NCBI RefSeq assembly: GCF_900116365.1
Contig: NZ_FPAG01000001.1
Coordinates: 149,079-213,078 of the forward strand
Reading direction: 5' to 3'
Source of the DNA: Zhouia amylolytica
GTDB taxonomy: Bacteria; Bacteroidota; Bacteroidia; Flavobacteriales; Flavobacteriaceae
Length of the DNA stretch: 64,000 bases
Both the position numbers and the translations under genes were made by a program. Of this stretch, positions 36,506 to 45,906 are shown piece by piece; within the stretch, counting starts at the first letter, position 1; every line of letters begins with the position of its first letter. The notes under the pieces were generated by a model. That model ran no database searches and was not told the origin of the DNA. It was given only the letters and a program-made list of their open reading frames with translations.

Positions 36506-39500
36506 TTAAGCTTTCACACTTTTCAACTTTAGCCCCATTTCTTTCTTCCAGCTAAATAACACTGGTACTACAAACAAGGTGATCAATGCGATCAACATCC
36601 CTCCAAAGCTTGGAATAGCCATTGGAATCATAATATCACTTCCTCGTCCTGTAGATGTTAACACCGGCAGCAATGCCAACATGGTGGTTGCTGTGGTCAT
36701 CAGACATGGTCGAATACGCTTTTCTCCAGCTTCTACTACAGAGGCTCTAATTTCACTAACCTCTTTAGGTTTATTTCTATCGAAGGTTTGGGTTAAATAG
36801 GTTGCCATTACTACTCCGTCGTCTGTGGCGATCCCGAACAATGCGATAAATCCGACCCAGACGGCAACACTGAGGTTGATGGTATGCATTTGGAAGAGTT
36901 CTCTCAGGTTGGTTCCGAATATGCTAAAGTTCATGAACCAGTCTTGTCCGTAGAACCAGATTAGTACAAAACCACCGGCAAAGGCTACTGCGATTCCGGA
37001 GAAGACCATTAAAGAAGTTGCAACAGATCTGAACTGGAAATACAAGATCAGGAAAATTACCAATAATGATAAAGGTACTACCAGTGAAAGGGTTTTCTCA
37101 GCTCTGATCTGATTTTCATAGGTCCCTGTAAACTGATAGTTAATTCCCTTAGGAACGGTCAGTTCTCCGCTATCGATCTTATCCTGAATGGCCTGTTGTG
37201 CTTTTTCTACAACATCCACTTCTGCAAAATCATCTAATTTATCAAACAGCACATACCCTACTAAGAAGGTGTCTTCACTTTTGATCACTTGTGCTCCCTG
37301 TTCGTACTTAATGGTCACCAATTCACTTAAAGGCACAGGTGCATTATTATCGACAGGAACATATATATTTTCAAGGTCTTCCGGCGAACTTCTCAATTCT
37401 CTAGGGTAGCGCACTCGCACTCCATAGCGTTCTCTTCCTTCGACGGTTTGTGACAGCATTTTACCTCCAACGGCTACTTCTATAATCTGTTGTACTCTTT
37501 CAATAGAGATCCCATAGCGGATTAATTTATTTCGGTCGATATCGAGGAGTAAGTATGGTTTACCGACAATACGATCGGCAAAAACTGCTTCTTTCTTCAC
37601 CCCTTCAACATTTTTCAGAATGGGCTCCAGGGCGAGTCCAAAATCTTCAATTTGCTTGAGGTCTTGTCCTTTCACTTTGATTCCCATTGGGGCACGCATT
37701 CCTGTTTGCAGCATTACCAATCGGGTTTGAATTGGCTGTAATTTAGGTGCTGACGTTACGCCTGGCAATTTTGTAACGGTCACTATTTCATTCCAGATAT
37801 CATCTGGTGACTTGATGTGTTCTCGCCAATTTCTATAAAATTCACCATCTTCATCTTCTATCAGGTTGGCAGTATCGACCACGGTTCCAGAGCTTATGAA
37901 GTTCCCGTTTTTCAACTCAAACATACCTTCGTCATTTACCTTAAACCGTACTCTTTCTCCTTCCTTATTCAGGATGTATTCCGGTTTATAGATAATCACA
38001 TTTTCATACATGGAAAGTGGTGCAGGATCGAGTGCAGATTCAACTCTCCCTGCTTTACCCACGACAGTTTCAATTTCGGGAATGGTTGCTACGGCCATAT
38101 CCAATTGTTGCAGTACTCGTTTATTTTCTTCCACTCCGGCATGCGGTAATGAGGTTGGCATGAGTAAAAAGGATCCTTCATCTAATGCAGGCATAAATTC
38201 TTTTCCTGTATTTTTCATGATCAGAAAACCACAAACCACAATTACGGTTGGAATAGATAAAAACAAGATTTTATTGGCCAGGGCCCATTTTAGTATTCTC
38301 ACATAATATCTTCTGAAGAGGGTAAATATCCCCAGCAATCCGAAGGCAATTACACCGACAAAAATCAGGTTGATAAAGATACTCCTATCAACGCCCAGCG
38401 GTCGCCAGTATTCCGCTAAGAAGTACACAATGGCAAAAGCTGAAATAACTATATTACTAAGGTTTGACTGATCTTTATTGATCTTCCCTTGATTTTTCAA
38501 CCAGGCAGAGATTCCGAAAGCCATTAAAATAACTCCTAAGAAATATCCTAAAACCAATATAAGGAGTCCGAGTCCCACCAAGATAATATTGATAATCTGA
38601 GCAATATTCTTTCTCGTTTTATTCTTTCTGAAAATAAAGGCAGCAAAAGGAGGTATCAAAAACAGGGCAACAATAATTGATGCTGTCAGGGCCATGGTTT
38701 TGGTAAAAGCCAATGGTCTGAACAGCTTCCCTTCGGCCCCGGTCATGGTAAATACCGGAATAAAGCTAATAATCGTAGTAAGTACTGCGGTTAATATGGC
38801 TCCTGATACTTCTTTGGTGGCATTAAACACCACCTGATTGATCGGGAGTTGATTTCCGTCTTCATCCAGGTGCCTGATTATATTTTCGGAGAGAATTACG
38901 CCGACATCCACCATGGTTCCGATGGCGATGGCGATTCCTGACAGGGCCACAATATTGGCATCCACATGAAATAGTTTCATGGTAATAAACACCATAAGTA
39001 CAGCCACCGGTAATAAGCCGGAGATTAATATTGAAGCTCTCAGGTTAAACACCATGATGATAATTACCAATACGGTAATCAGCACCTCCATGGTGAGGGC
39101 TTCATTTAATGTCTGTAGCGTTTCCTGTATTAATTCTGTTCTATCGTAGAAAGGGACAATCGTTAGTTGCGAGGTACGGCCATCGGCTAATTCTTTTGAT
39201 GGCAATCCGGCACTAATTTCATTGATCTTTTCTTTTACATTGTTAATCACCTCGAGCGGATTGGCGCCGTATCTTGCTACTACCACACCTCCTGCTACTT
39301 CGGCACCTTCTTTATCCAGAATACCTCTTCTCGGGGCGGGACCCAGTTTAACTTTGGCGATATCCTTCACCCGAATAGAAACGTAGTCGCTTACGGTAAC
39401 CACGGCATTCTCAATATCCTCGATGGACTTCACATATCCCAGTCCACGTACCAGGTATTCGACCTGGTTGATCTCGATGGTCTGGGCACCCACATCTCTA

Positions 39501-40195
39501 TTGGATTCTTTTACGGCTTTCACTACGGCATCGAGGCCGATTTTATATTGTTTCAGAAGTTCCGGATCTACATCTATTTGGTATTCCTGAACATACCCTC
39601 CGATAGAGGCAACTTCTGAAACACCACTTGCTGAAGACAGAGCGTATTTTACATAGTAATCCTGTACACTTCTCAGTTCGTGGAGATCCCACCCTCCTGT
39701 AACGTTTCCATTTTCATCTCTCCCTTCCAGGGTGTACCAGAAAATCTGTCCTAAGCCGGTGGCATCAGGCCCTAAACTTGGAGAAACCCCTTCGGGTAAT
39801 AAGCCAGCCGGAAGGGAATTTAATTTTTCCAGAATTCGACTACGACTCCAGTAAAATTCCACATCTTCTTCAAATATCACATAGATACTTGAAAATCCGA
39901 ACATGGAAGAGCTTCGAATGGTTTTCACTCCTGGTATTCCAAGCAATGAAGTTGTTAACGGATAGGTGATCTGATCCTCTATATCTTGTGGAGAACGACC
40001 GTCCCACTTGGTAAAAACGATCTGTTGGTTTTCTCCGATATCCGGAATTGCATCTACTGCCACGGGATCTCTTGGCAATAGTTCTGTTTTCCAGTCGAAA
40101 GGTGCGTGTACCATTCCCCAGCCAACAAAAAGGCCTAAAAGAAGTACCGCTACCAGTTTATTTTCTATTAAAAATTTGATGCTTTTATTTAGCAT
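36506..40195 (-). CDS. CusA/CzcA-family heavy-metal efflux RND pump
   Basis: 1229 residues, about 180 more than E. coli CusA. The HME-RND hallmarks are present: FTKWDGRSPQDIEDQITYPL near the N-terminus, GFSSIYVIFEED, the helix-4 block VDVGVILSENIIRH, and a C-terminal GIATDDGVVMATYL. The extra length is an insertion in the middle (about 535-650) with added membrane segments, common in bacteroidotal members. Proton-driven export of Cu(I)/Ag(I) or divalent metals; copper is favoured by the Cys/Met/His-rich partners. 127 bp downstream of the HYC_CC_PP gene. Confidence 0.95.
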   Translation of the reverse strand: MLNKSIKFLIENKLVAVLLLGLFVGWGMVHAPFDWKTELLPRDPVAVDAIPDIGENQQIVFTKWDGRSPQDIEDQITYPLTTSLLGIPGVKTIRSSSMFGFSSIYVIFEEDVEFYWSRSRILEKLNSLPAGLLPEGVSPSLGPDATGLGQIFWYTLEGRDENGNVTGGWDLHELRSVQDYYVKYALSSASGVSEVASIGGYVQEYQIDVDPELLKQYKIGLDAVVKAVKESNRDVGAQTIEINQVEYLVRGLGYVKSIEDIENAVVTVSDYVSIRVKDIAKVKLGPAPRRGILDKEGAEVAGGVVVARYGANPLEVINNVKEKINEISAGLPSKELADGRTSQLTIVPFYDRTELIQETLQTLNEALTMEVLITVLVIIIMVFNLRASILISGLLPVAVLMVFITMKLFHVDANIVALSGIAIAIGTMVDVGVILSENIIRHLDEDGNQLPINQVVFNATKEVSGAILTAVLTTIISFIPVFTMTGAEGKLFRPLAFTKTMALTASIIVALFLIPPFAAFIFRKNKTRKNIAQIINIILVGLGLLILVLGYFLGVILMAFGISAWLKNQGKINKDQSNLSNIVISAFAIVYFLAEYWRPLGVDRSIFINLIFVGVIAFGLLGIFTLFRRYYVRILKWALANKILFLSIPTVIVVCGFLIMKNTGKEFMPALDEGSFLLMPTSLPHAGVEENKRVLQQLDMAVATIPEIETVVGKAGRVESALDPAPLSMYENVIIYKPEYILNKEGERVRFKVNDEGMFELKNGNFISSGTVVDTANLIEDEDGEFYRNWREHIKSPDDIWNEIVTVTKLPGVTSAPKLQPIQTRLVMLQTGMRAPMGIKVKGQDLKQIEDFGLALEPILKNVEGVKKEAVFADRIVGKPYLLLDIDRNKLIRYGISIERVQQIIEVAVGGKMLSQTVEGRERYGVRVRYPRELRSSPEDLENIYVPVDNNAPVPLSELVTIKYEQGAQVIKSEDTFLVGYVLFDKLDDFAEVDVVEKAQQAIQDKIDSGELTVPKGINYQFTGTYENQIRAEKTLSLVVPLSLLVIFLILYFQFRSVATSLMVFSGIAVAFAGGFVLIWFYGQDWFMNFSIFGTNLRELFQMHTINLSVAVWVGFIALFGIATDDGVVMATYLTQTFDRNKPKEVSEIRASVVEAGEKRIRPCLMTTATTMLALLPVLTSTGRGSDIMIPMAIPSFGGMLIALITLFVVPVLFSWKKEMGLKLKSVKA

Positions 40196-40322
40196 GATCT
40201 ACGTATTGAATAATTAAATGTTATCGTTTAGTTATAAACATCAACACAGCCTGAATCTCGATTAAACGGATTCCGGCGATACTTTAATACAATGAATCAT
40301 TGCATTAAAATCAATACATCAA

Positions 40323-40739
40323 TCAGATTAAAAAGACTTCATCAAGGATATGGATATCCTTGACTAAGAATGGAGGCGGGTAATTTTTATGAGGGATTAC
40401 ATTTTGTTCCAGCCCCTCAAATAGGTTAATATAGGTATAAACAAAAGAGGCTAAGAAAACCTGCTGTTGAAAATCGAGATCATTTACTGAGGTTTTTACT
40501 TCATCTTGTCCTTCGACCAATTTAATCTGGTCGGTACAACAAGAGGATTTTTGAAAAGAACACTCGTCATCTTTACTCGATTGTTGAAGTTGCATCCCAC
40601 AAGTTTCAGCTTGTGTTACTACTGCCACATCCACTAAAAAATCACCACAATAGTGTTTGCTCACGGCAAAAGACACCGTTGAGAATAGCACTAAAAGTGC
40701 CATGGTCATGGATGATATTTTATGGAAGTATTCCTTCAT
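40323..40739 (-). CDS. HYC_CC_PP-type small secreted protein
   Basis: 138 residues with signal peptide-like N-terminus (MTMALLVLFSTVSFAVS). Carries the three signatures that give the family its name: HYC (29-31), CC (67-68, in FQKSSCCTDQ) and PP (121-123). The Cys/His set suggests periplasmic or surface metal binding. The family often sits with copper or cation efflux genes, as here, where it heads the operon. -7-like TACTTTTG lies at 40755-40748 on the minus strand, leaving a very short leader. Exact role unknown. Confidence 0.83.
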   Translation of the reverse strand: MKEYFHKISSMTMALLVLFSTVSFAVSKHYCGDFLVDVAVVTQAETCGMQLQQSSKDDECSFQKSSCCTDQIKLVEGQDEVKTSVNDLDFQQQVFLASFVYTYINLFEGLEQNVIPHKNYPPPFLVKDIHILDEVFLI

Positions 40740-40822
40740 TTCGAAATCAAAAGTACAAAAAAAATGGATTTACCTCGCTCTTTAACAAAAGTTTGAGTTT
40801 TTGTTCGCCCATAGACCTGGGG

Positions 40823-41545
40823 TTAATCGGTTAGAAGATTACCTCTGTCTTTGAGTATTTTCTGTTTGGCATTGGCTGCAAAATTTCTTCCTATCGGGAT
40901 TCTTTTATTATGAATCTGGATCATATTCCCTTCCAGTAATTTAACCTTATCGATCGCTATGGTATAGGATTTATGGACGCGGACGAAACATTCATCCGGC
41001 AATTCTTCGGTGATACTGCTAATGGACTTATGAGAGACGTAGGTGCCTTCCATCGTGGTTACTTTTATATAATCTTTTAAGCTTTCAATAAAGAGGATAT
41101 CTTTCAGATAGACTTTAACCAGTTTTTTATCGACTTTCAGAAATAAGTGGCTGTCTTGTTTAAAGCCATTTTGTTCCCCTCTTTTTTCGGCCAGCACATT
41201 TTTTAGTTTGTTGATTGCTTTCAGGAACCTACCGAAAGGAATTGGTTTCACGAGGTAGTCCAGCACGTCGAACTCATAGCTTTCGAGGGCATATTCTTTA
41301 TAGGCGGTTGTTAGGATTATTTGCGGGTATTCAGGAAGCGTTTTAAGAAATTCCAAACCACTCATTCGGGGCATATTAATATCCAGGAAAATAACATCAA
41401 TATTTCCTTTTTCCAGGGCAGGCAAGGCATCTATCGGATTGTTGAACACTCCTGCAATTTCAATATTCTTTAAATCTTCCAGATGTGTTTCAATTACACT
41501 AATGGCTAAGGCTTCATCATCGATTATAAGGCATCTGATATCCAT
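40823..41545 (-). CDS. LytTR-family response regulator
   Basis: 240 residues. Receiver domain with D9/D10 and phospho-acceptor D55 (VIFLDINMPRMSG), Lys in DYLVKPIPF, then a LytTR DNA-binding domain (about 130-235: LFLKVDKKLVKVYLKDILFIESLKDYIKV, FVRVHKSYTIAIDKV, IPIGRNF). Eight bp after the LytS-like kinase gene, same operon. Lies 83 bp upstream of the HYC_CC_PP gene on the same strand, so it may read through into the copper locus. Confidence 0.94.
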   Translation of the reverse strand: MDIRCLIIDDEALAISVIETHLEDLKNIEIAGVFNNPIDALPALEKGNIDVIFLDINMPRMSGLEFLKTLPEYPQIILTTAYKEYALESYEFDVLDYLVKPIPFGRFLKAINKLKNVLAEKRGEQNGFKQDSHLFLKVDKKLVKVYLKDILFIESLKDYIKVTTMEGTYVSHKSISSITEELPDECFVRVHKSYTIAIDKVKLLEGNMIQIHNKRIPIGRNFAANAKQKILKDRGNLLTD

Positions 41546-41553
41546 GTGTTTTT

Positions 41554-42591
41554 TTACTTTATTGGTACTTGCAACAGTACTTCATATGTATCATCCTTGT
41601 CAAATATATCTAACTTATGCTTATTCCCATATAAAATATCTAATCTTCTCTCGACATTTTTAACTCCGATTCCATTTAAATTGTTCGATCTTGCATTGGC
41701 ATTGAAGGTGTTTTTACATTTAAAAAGCAACTGTCCGTCGAGTCTTTCAAAGTCGATATCCAGGGTCATCCCATTGGTGTTTCTTAGTCCATGTTTAAAA
41801 GCATTTTCGATAAACGGGAGAAAGATCAGCGGGGCGACTTTTATATTATCAATATCTCCACTGATACCGATATTTATATCTACCAAATTACCAAAACGGA
41901 TCTTCTCCAGTTCAACATAATTATCGATGTAATTGATTTCCTGTATAAGGTCTACTTTCTTTTTATTGGCATCATATATAATGTATTGCATTATTTCTGA
42001 GAGCTTTAGCACGACATCTGATGCCAGGGAGGATTTTTTAAGCGTTAGCGCGTATAGGTTATTGAGTGTATTAAAGTAAAAATGCGGTTGAATTTGCGAT
42101 TTCAAGTATTTTAATTCTGTCTGATACTGCAGTTCTCTTAGTTGTTGATTTTTATTTCGTTCATAAATATAATCAGCGAAGAATTTAATGGCTGATGTTA
42201 GTCCGACCACGTATAATTCTCCAACCACTACGGCTACAATATGGTTAAACCCAAACGGTCTTTGTCCGCCTTCCGCTTCGGGCCAGATATCTTCGGTAAC
42301 CAACCAAAAGTTAAGACCGGATCTAATTACGTAATGGGCTCCGAGGCAAATAACGAAGAGGATGGCATATTCTAAATATTTCTTTTTCAGAATAAACCTG
42401 GGGATCAAGAAATAAATATTGAAGTAGACCACCAATATATGTAAGGGAAACTCAACCAGATTTGATTTAAAGGAGTACCAGTAATCATCGAAATAGCTTC
42501 CCCAGCGCACCACATTAAAAAGGAAATAGGCAATCCAGAAATACAAGTGATATTTCATGGGGATGGTTCTATTGGCGACTTGATCTTTCAT
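41554..42591 (-). CDS. LytS/His_kinase-family membrane sensor kinase
   Basis: 345 residues. Four membrane helices in the first 150 residues, short linker coiled coil, then the His_kinase motif LKSQIQPHFYFNTLNNLYAL (phospho-acceptor His in QPHF, about 173), and a HATPase part with FIENAFKHGL (N box) and GIGVKNVERRLDILYG (G box). Partner of the adjacent LytTR regulator. There is no recognisable ligand domain, so the signal is unknown. Divergent from the SusC gene; 227 bp lie between the two starts. Confidence 0.92.
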   Translation of the reverse strand: MKDQVANRTIPMKYHLYFWIAYFLFNVVRWGSYFDDYWYSFKSNLVEFPLHILVVYFNIYFLIPRFILKKKYLEYAILFVICLGAHYVIRSGLNFWLVTEDIWPEAEGGQRPFGFNHIVAVVVGELYVVGLTSAIKFFADYIYERNKNQQLRELQYQTELKYLKSQIQPHFYFNTLNNLYALTLKKSSLASDVVLKLSEIMQYIIYDANKKKVDLIQEINYIDNYVELEKIRFGNLVDINIGISGDIDNIKVAPLIFLPFIENAFKHGLRNTNGMTLDIDFERLDGQLLFKCKNTFNANARSNNLNGIGVKNVERRLDILYGNKHKLDIFDKDDTYEVLLQVPIK

Positions 42592-42781
42592 TGAGAAATA
42601 TGAATAAAAATGAACAAAATATTAAGTTTTCATCAGCAAATGAGGTGAAAATATACAACTATACGTGCTATAAATCAAAAAAGTGAAAAATATAAAAAAT
42701 GCCATTTACGCAATGTCCAAAAGGTGCTGTTGTTTATTACGAAAACGTTGTCGTTTGTATAAAAAAAATTTTTAAGCATGG

Positions 42782-42790
42782 GGGTTACCC
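42782..42790 (+). promoter_or_regulatory. Small palindrome in the SusC leader
   Basis: GGGTTACCC, 28 bp upstream of the susC ATG, within a G-run/C-run context that could form a short hairpin in the mRNA leader. A second small stem, AAACG-TTGT-CGTTT, lies just upstream near 42743. No regulator is known to me for this motif. Confidence 0.25.
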
Positions 42791-42818
42791 TACTTTGGAG
42801 CAAATAAAACCAAACAAT

Positions 42819-45800
42819 ATGAAACAAAATTTCTTAGCTTCAACTATTTTATTCTTTGTTTCCGTCTTCTGTTTGTCTGCTCAGGAAGTGGCCATTTCAG
42901 GGGTGGTAACATCGGCCCTCGATGGCAGTCCTTTGCCAGGGGTAAACATCCTTATCGTAGGGACCACTAACGGTACGCAAACGGACTTTGACGGGAATTA
43001 CACCATAGATGTTTCAAAAGGCGAAACACTTAAGTTTTCATTTATCGGAATGAAGACCCAGGAAGTCGTTGTTGGAAATAACAGTACTATTAATATTCAA
43101 CTTCAGGAGGATGCCCAGCAATTAGAGGGTGTTATTGTAACGGCTCTTGGAATATCTAAAGAGAAGAAAGCCCTGACCTATTCGGCCCAGGAAGTAGGAG
43201 GTGATGAACTCACCAAAGTAAAACAGACCAACCCAATCAACAGCTTATCGGGTAAATCTGCAGGTTTAACCATCACCAAGAGTTCTTCAGGTTTAGGGGG
43301 TGCTGTGAAGGTTGTATTAAGGGGTAATGCCTCTACGACGAACAATGATCCGCTTTATGTTATCGATGGGGTTCCGATGTTAAACAACGGGAATGGTTCT
43401 AACGGAGCTGAACCCGGAACCGACATCTTCGGAAGTCAGACAGGAAACAGGGATGGTGGTGATGCCATGTCTTTAATCAATCCTGATGATATTGAAAGTA
43501 TGACTGTTTTAAAGGGGGCATCTGCTTCGGCGCTTTATGGAAGTCAGGGTGCCAATGGTGTTATTTTAATTACCACCAAACGCGGTAAAGAAGGAGCGCT
43601 TTCAGTGAACTTCAACACCAGTTTCACTGTTGATAATGTGATGTCTTTACCTGAGCTTCAGTCGGAATATCAATCTGCTTCGGTGGGCCAGCCTATTGCC
43701 GAGAACGGGCGTGTTACGGATCCTAAATCATGGGGAGCGAAGGCTGACGGCTTGAGCAATGATGCCAAAAGCTTTTTCAATACCGGGTATACTTCAATCA
43801 ATGCATTGTCATTGACGGCAGGAAACCAAAAGGCACAGACTTATTTTTCTTATGCCAATACTTCTGCCAGTGGTGTAATTCCTGAAAACCGATTATTGAG
43901 AAATAATATAACACTTCGGGAAACTGCGAAGTTCTTAGATGACAAGATCGACGTTTCTGCGAGTATTAACTTATCAGACCAACGCATCTGGAACCGACCT
44001 ACCAATGGTTTGTATTCGAATTCATTAACCGGACATTATTTACACCCTGTTGGTATCGATCGTGATATTTACAAGGACACCTTCGAATATTTCAACACCC
44101 AGACGAACATGATGGACCAATATGCTTCGTCATTTGATGAGAACATACAGCAAAACCCTTATTGGTTAACGTATCGCAGTCCGAGTAAGGATATCGCCCA
44201 GCGTGTTCTTGCGAATGCTTCGGTTAAATATCAAATCACCGATGCCTTTTCCATACAATCGAGAGGTAGTTTGGACAAGTCATTTTATACATTCGACAAA
44301 AGGCAATATGCCGGAACTGATCCAGTTAACTCGGGAGAAAACGGAAGGTATATTTTGGAAAAAACAGAAAATACGCAGCAGTATATTGACCTTATTGCAA
44401 ACTATGGGAGTGATCTATCAGAGGATTTTTCTCTTACTGCTTTATTAGGTGCCAGCATGACCAAGTATCGTATTGGTGACAAGGTTTACCTTGATTCAGG
44501 TCGTGATGGATTAGGACTTAACTATCCGAATGTATTTAATATTGCCAATTTCGAAAACACGAATAACATTTATCAATCGGTTGGAAACCGCGAGGTACAA
44601 TCGATATTTGCTTCCGCTAATTTTGACTATAAAGGTCTTTTATTTTTAGATGTTACCGGTAGAACCGACTGGTCTTCGACGCTTGTTAACACGGATTCGG
44701 AATCGTTCTTTTATCCATCTGTGGGGTTAACGGGTGTTTTGACTGAAATGATCTCTTTTCCGGAAGCGGTTTCATTTGCCAAGGTAAGAGCTTCATATGC
44801 GGAAGTTGGTAAAGACATTCCTGTTTATGCTACGGTACCGTTGTACGGTATCAATGCTACCAACACTGGTGTGAGTCCGGCTCCTTTTGCTCCTATTGAA
44901 GGAGAAACACTTGAACCGGAAAGACAAAAATCGTTCGAGATCGGAACGGAATGGAATTTCTTTCAGAGAAGGTTGGGAATTGATTTCACCTACTACAACA
45001 CTAAAACACTTAACCAGATTTTCTTCATTCAAGCAGAGCCAAACCCTTATGGTTATCCTCAGAACATCGTAAATGCAGGTGAGATCACCAATAACGGGTT
45101 TGAGGTGGTTTTAAGCGGAAAGCCTATTGTTAATGACAATTTCAGCTGGAATACTGCCTTCAATTTTGCTCAGAACGACAACAAAGTTGTTTCGGTACAC
45201 CCTTCTTTACAGGATGGTGAGGCTATCATTACGGCTCGCGGGGTTAACGGATATGAATATTCATTAATAGAGGGGGAAGATTTCGGTAGTATTAAAGCGC
45301 GATCTGTGGTAAGAGATGAGAACGGAACCCCTGTGATCAACGCTTCAGGTACCTTAATGGCTACAGACTTTGAAACGGTAGCTCATGCGCAACCGGACTT
45401 CACCTTAGGATGGAATAACTCAATTGATTATAAAGACTGGACCTTCAGCTTCCTTATCGACGGAAAATTTGGTGGTGATGTGATGAGTGTTACCGAGGCA
45501 GTGAATGACAAGTACGGAGTTTCGCAGGCTACCGCAAATGCGAGAAACACTAACGGAGGTATGATCGACGTAGTTGATGAAAACGGGGCTCCTTCTCAGC
45601 TGTCGGCCCAAGAGTACTACAATGCTGTTGGCGGCAGAGACGGTATGTTAGGAGAATATGTTTACGATGCTACCAATGTAAGCTTACGCGAACTTTCTAT
45701 CGGATACCGATTGAACATTGAAGATAGTTTTGTTCAGAACATGAATTTCTCTCTTATTGCCAACAACCTTTTCTTTTTCTATAAAGATGCTCCATTCGAC

Positions 45801-45902
45801 CCTAATATTGCTGCCAGTACCGGTATTGGATTACAAGGTGTCGATATCTACAACCAGCCTTCTACGCGAAGTATTGGGTTAAACATTAACGTAAATTTCT
45901 AA
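42819..45902 (+). CDS. SusC/RagA-family TonB-linked glycan importer
   Basis: 1027 residues from the ATG at 42819 (MKQNFLASTILFFVSVFCLSAQ, a clean signal peptide); the frame is open 40 codons further up but that part is not protein-like. CarboxypepD_reg domain (about 24-105: ISGVVTSALDGSPLPGVNILIVGTT), the TonB-box-adjacent LEGVIVTALGISKEKKALTYSAQEV, plug (to about 235: YVIDGVPM, GSQGANGVILITTKRG), and a 22-strand barrel ending VNF. With the next gene, a SusD homologue, it forms the usual surface bin for glycan import. Substrate probably a GlcNAc-containing glycan given the GH20 neighbour. Confidence 0.95.
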   Translation: MKQNFLASTILFFVSVFCLSAQEVAISGVVTSALDGSPLPGVNILIVGTTNGTQTDFDGNYTIDVSKGETLKFSFIGMKTQEVVVGNNSTINIQLQEDAQQLEGVIVTALGISKEKKALTYSAQEVGGDELTKVKQTNPINSLSGKSAGLTITKSSSGLGGAVKVVLRGNASTTNNDPLYVIDGVPMLNNGNGSNGAEPGTDIFGSQTGNRDGGDAMSLINPDDIESMTVLKGASASALYGSQGANGVILITTKRGKEGALSVNFNTSFTVDNVMSLPELQSEYQSASVGQPIAENGRVTDPKSWGAKADGLSNDAKSFFNTGYTSINALSLTAGNQKAQTYFSYANTSASGVIPENRLLRNNITLRETAKFLDDKIDVSASINLSDQRIWNRPTNGLYSNSLTGHYLHPVGIDRDIYKDTFEYFNTQTNMMDQYASSFDENIQQNPYWLTYRSPSKDIAQRVLANASVKYQITDAFSIQSRGSLDKSFYTFDKRQYAGTDPVNSGENGRYILEKTENTQQYIDLIANYGSDLSEDFSLTALLGASMTKYRIGDKVYLDSGRDGLGLNYPNVFNIANFENTNNIYQSVGNREVQSIFASANFDYKGLLFLDVTGRTDWSSTLVNTDSESFFYPSVGLTGVLTEMISFPEAVSFAKVRASYAEVGKDIPVYATVPLYGINATNTGVSPAPFAPIEGETLEPERQKSFEIGTEWNFFQRRLGIDFTYYNTKTLNQIFFIQAEPNPYGYPQNIVNAGEITNNGFEVVLSGKPIVNDNFSWNTAFNFAQNDNKVVSVHPSLQDGEAIITARGVNGYEYSLIEGEDFGSIKARSVVRDENGTPVINASGTLMATDFETVAHAQPDFTLGWNNSIDYKDWTFSFLIDGKFGGDVMSVTEAVNDKYGVSQATANARNTNGGMIDVVDENGAPSQLSAQEYYNAVGGRDGMLGEYVYDATNVSLRELSIGYRLNIEDSFVQNMNFSLIANNLFFFYKDAPFDPNIAASTGIGLQGVDIYNQPSTRSIGLNINVNF

Positions 45903-45906
45903 GAAA

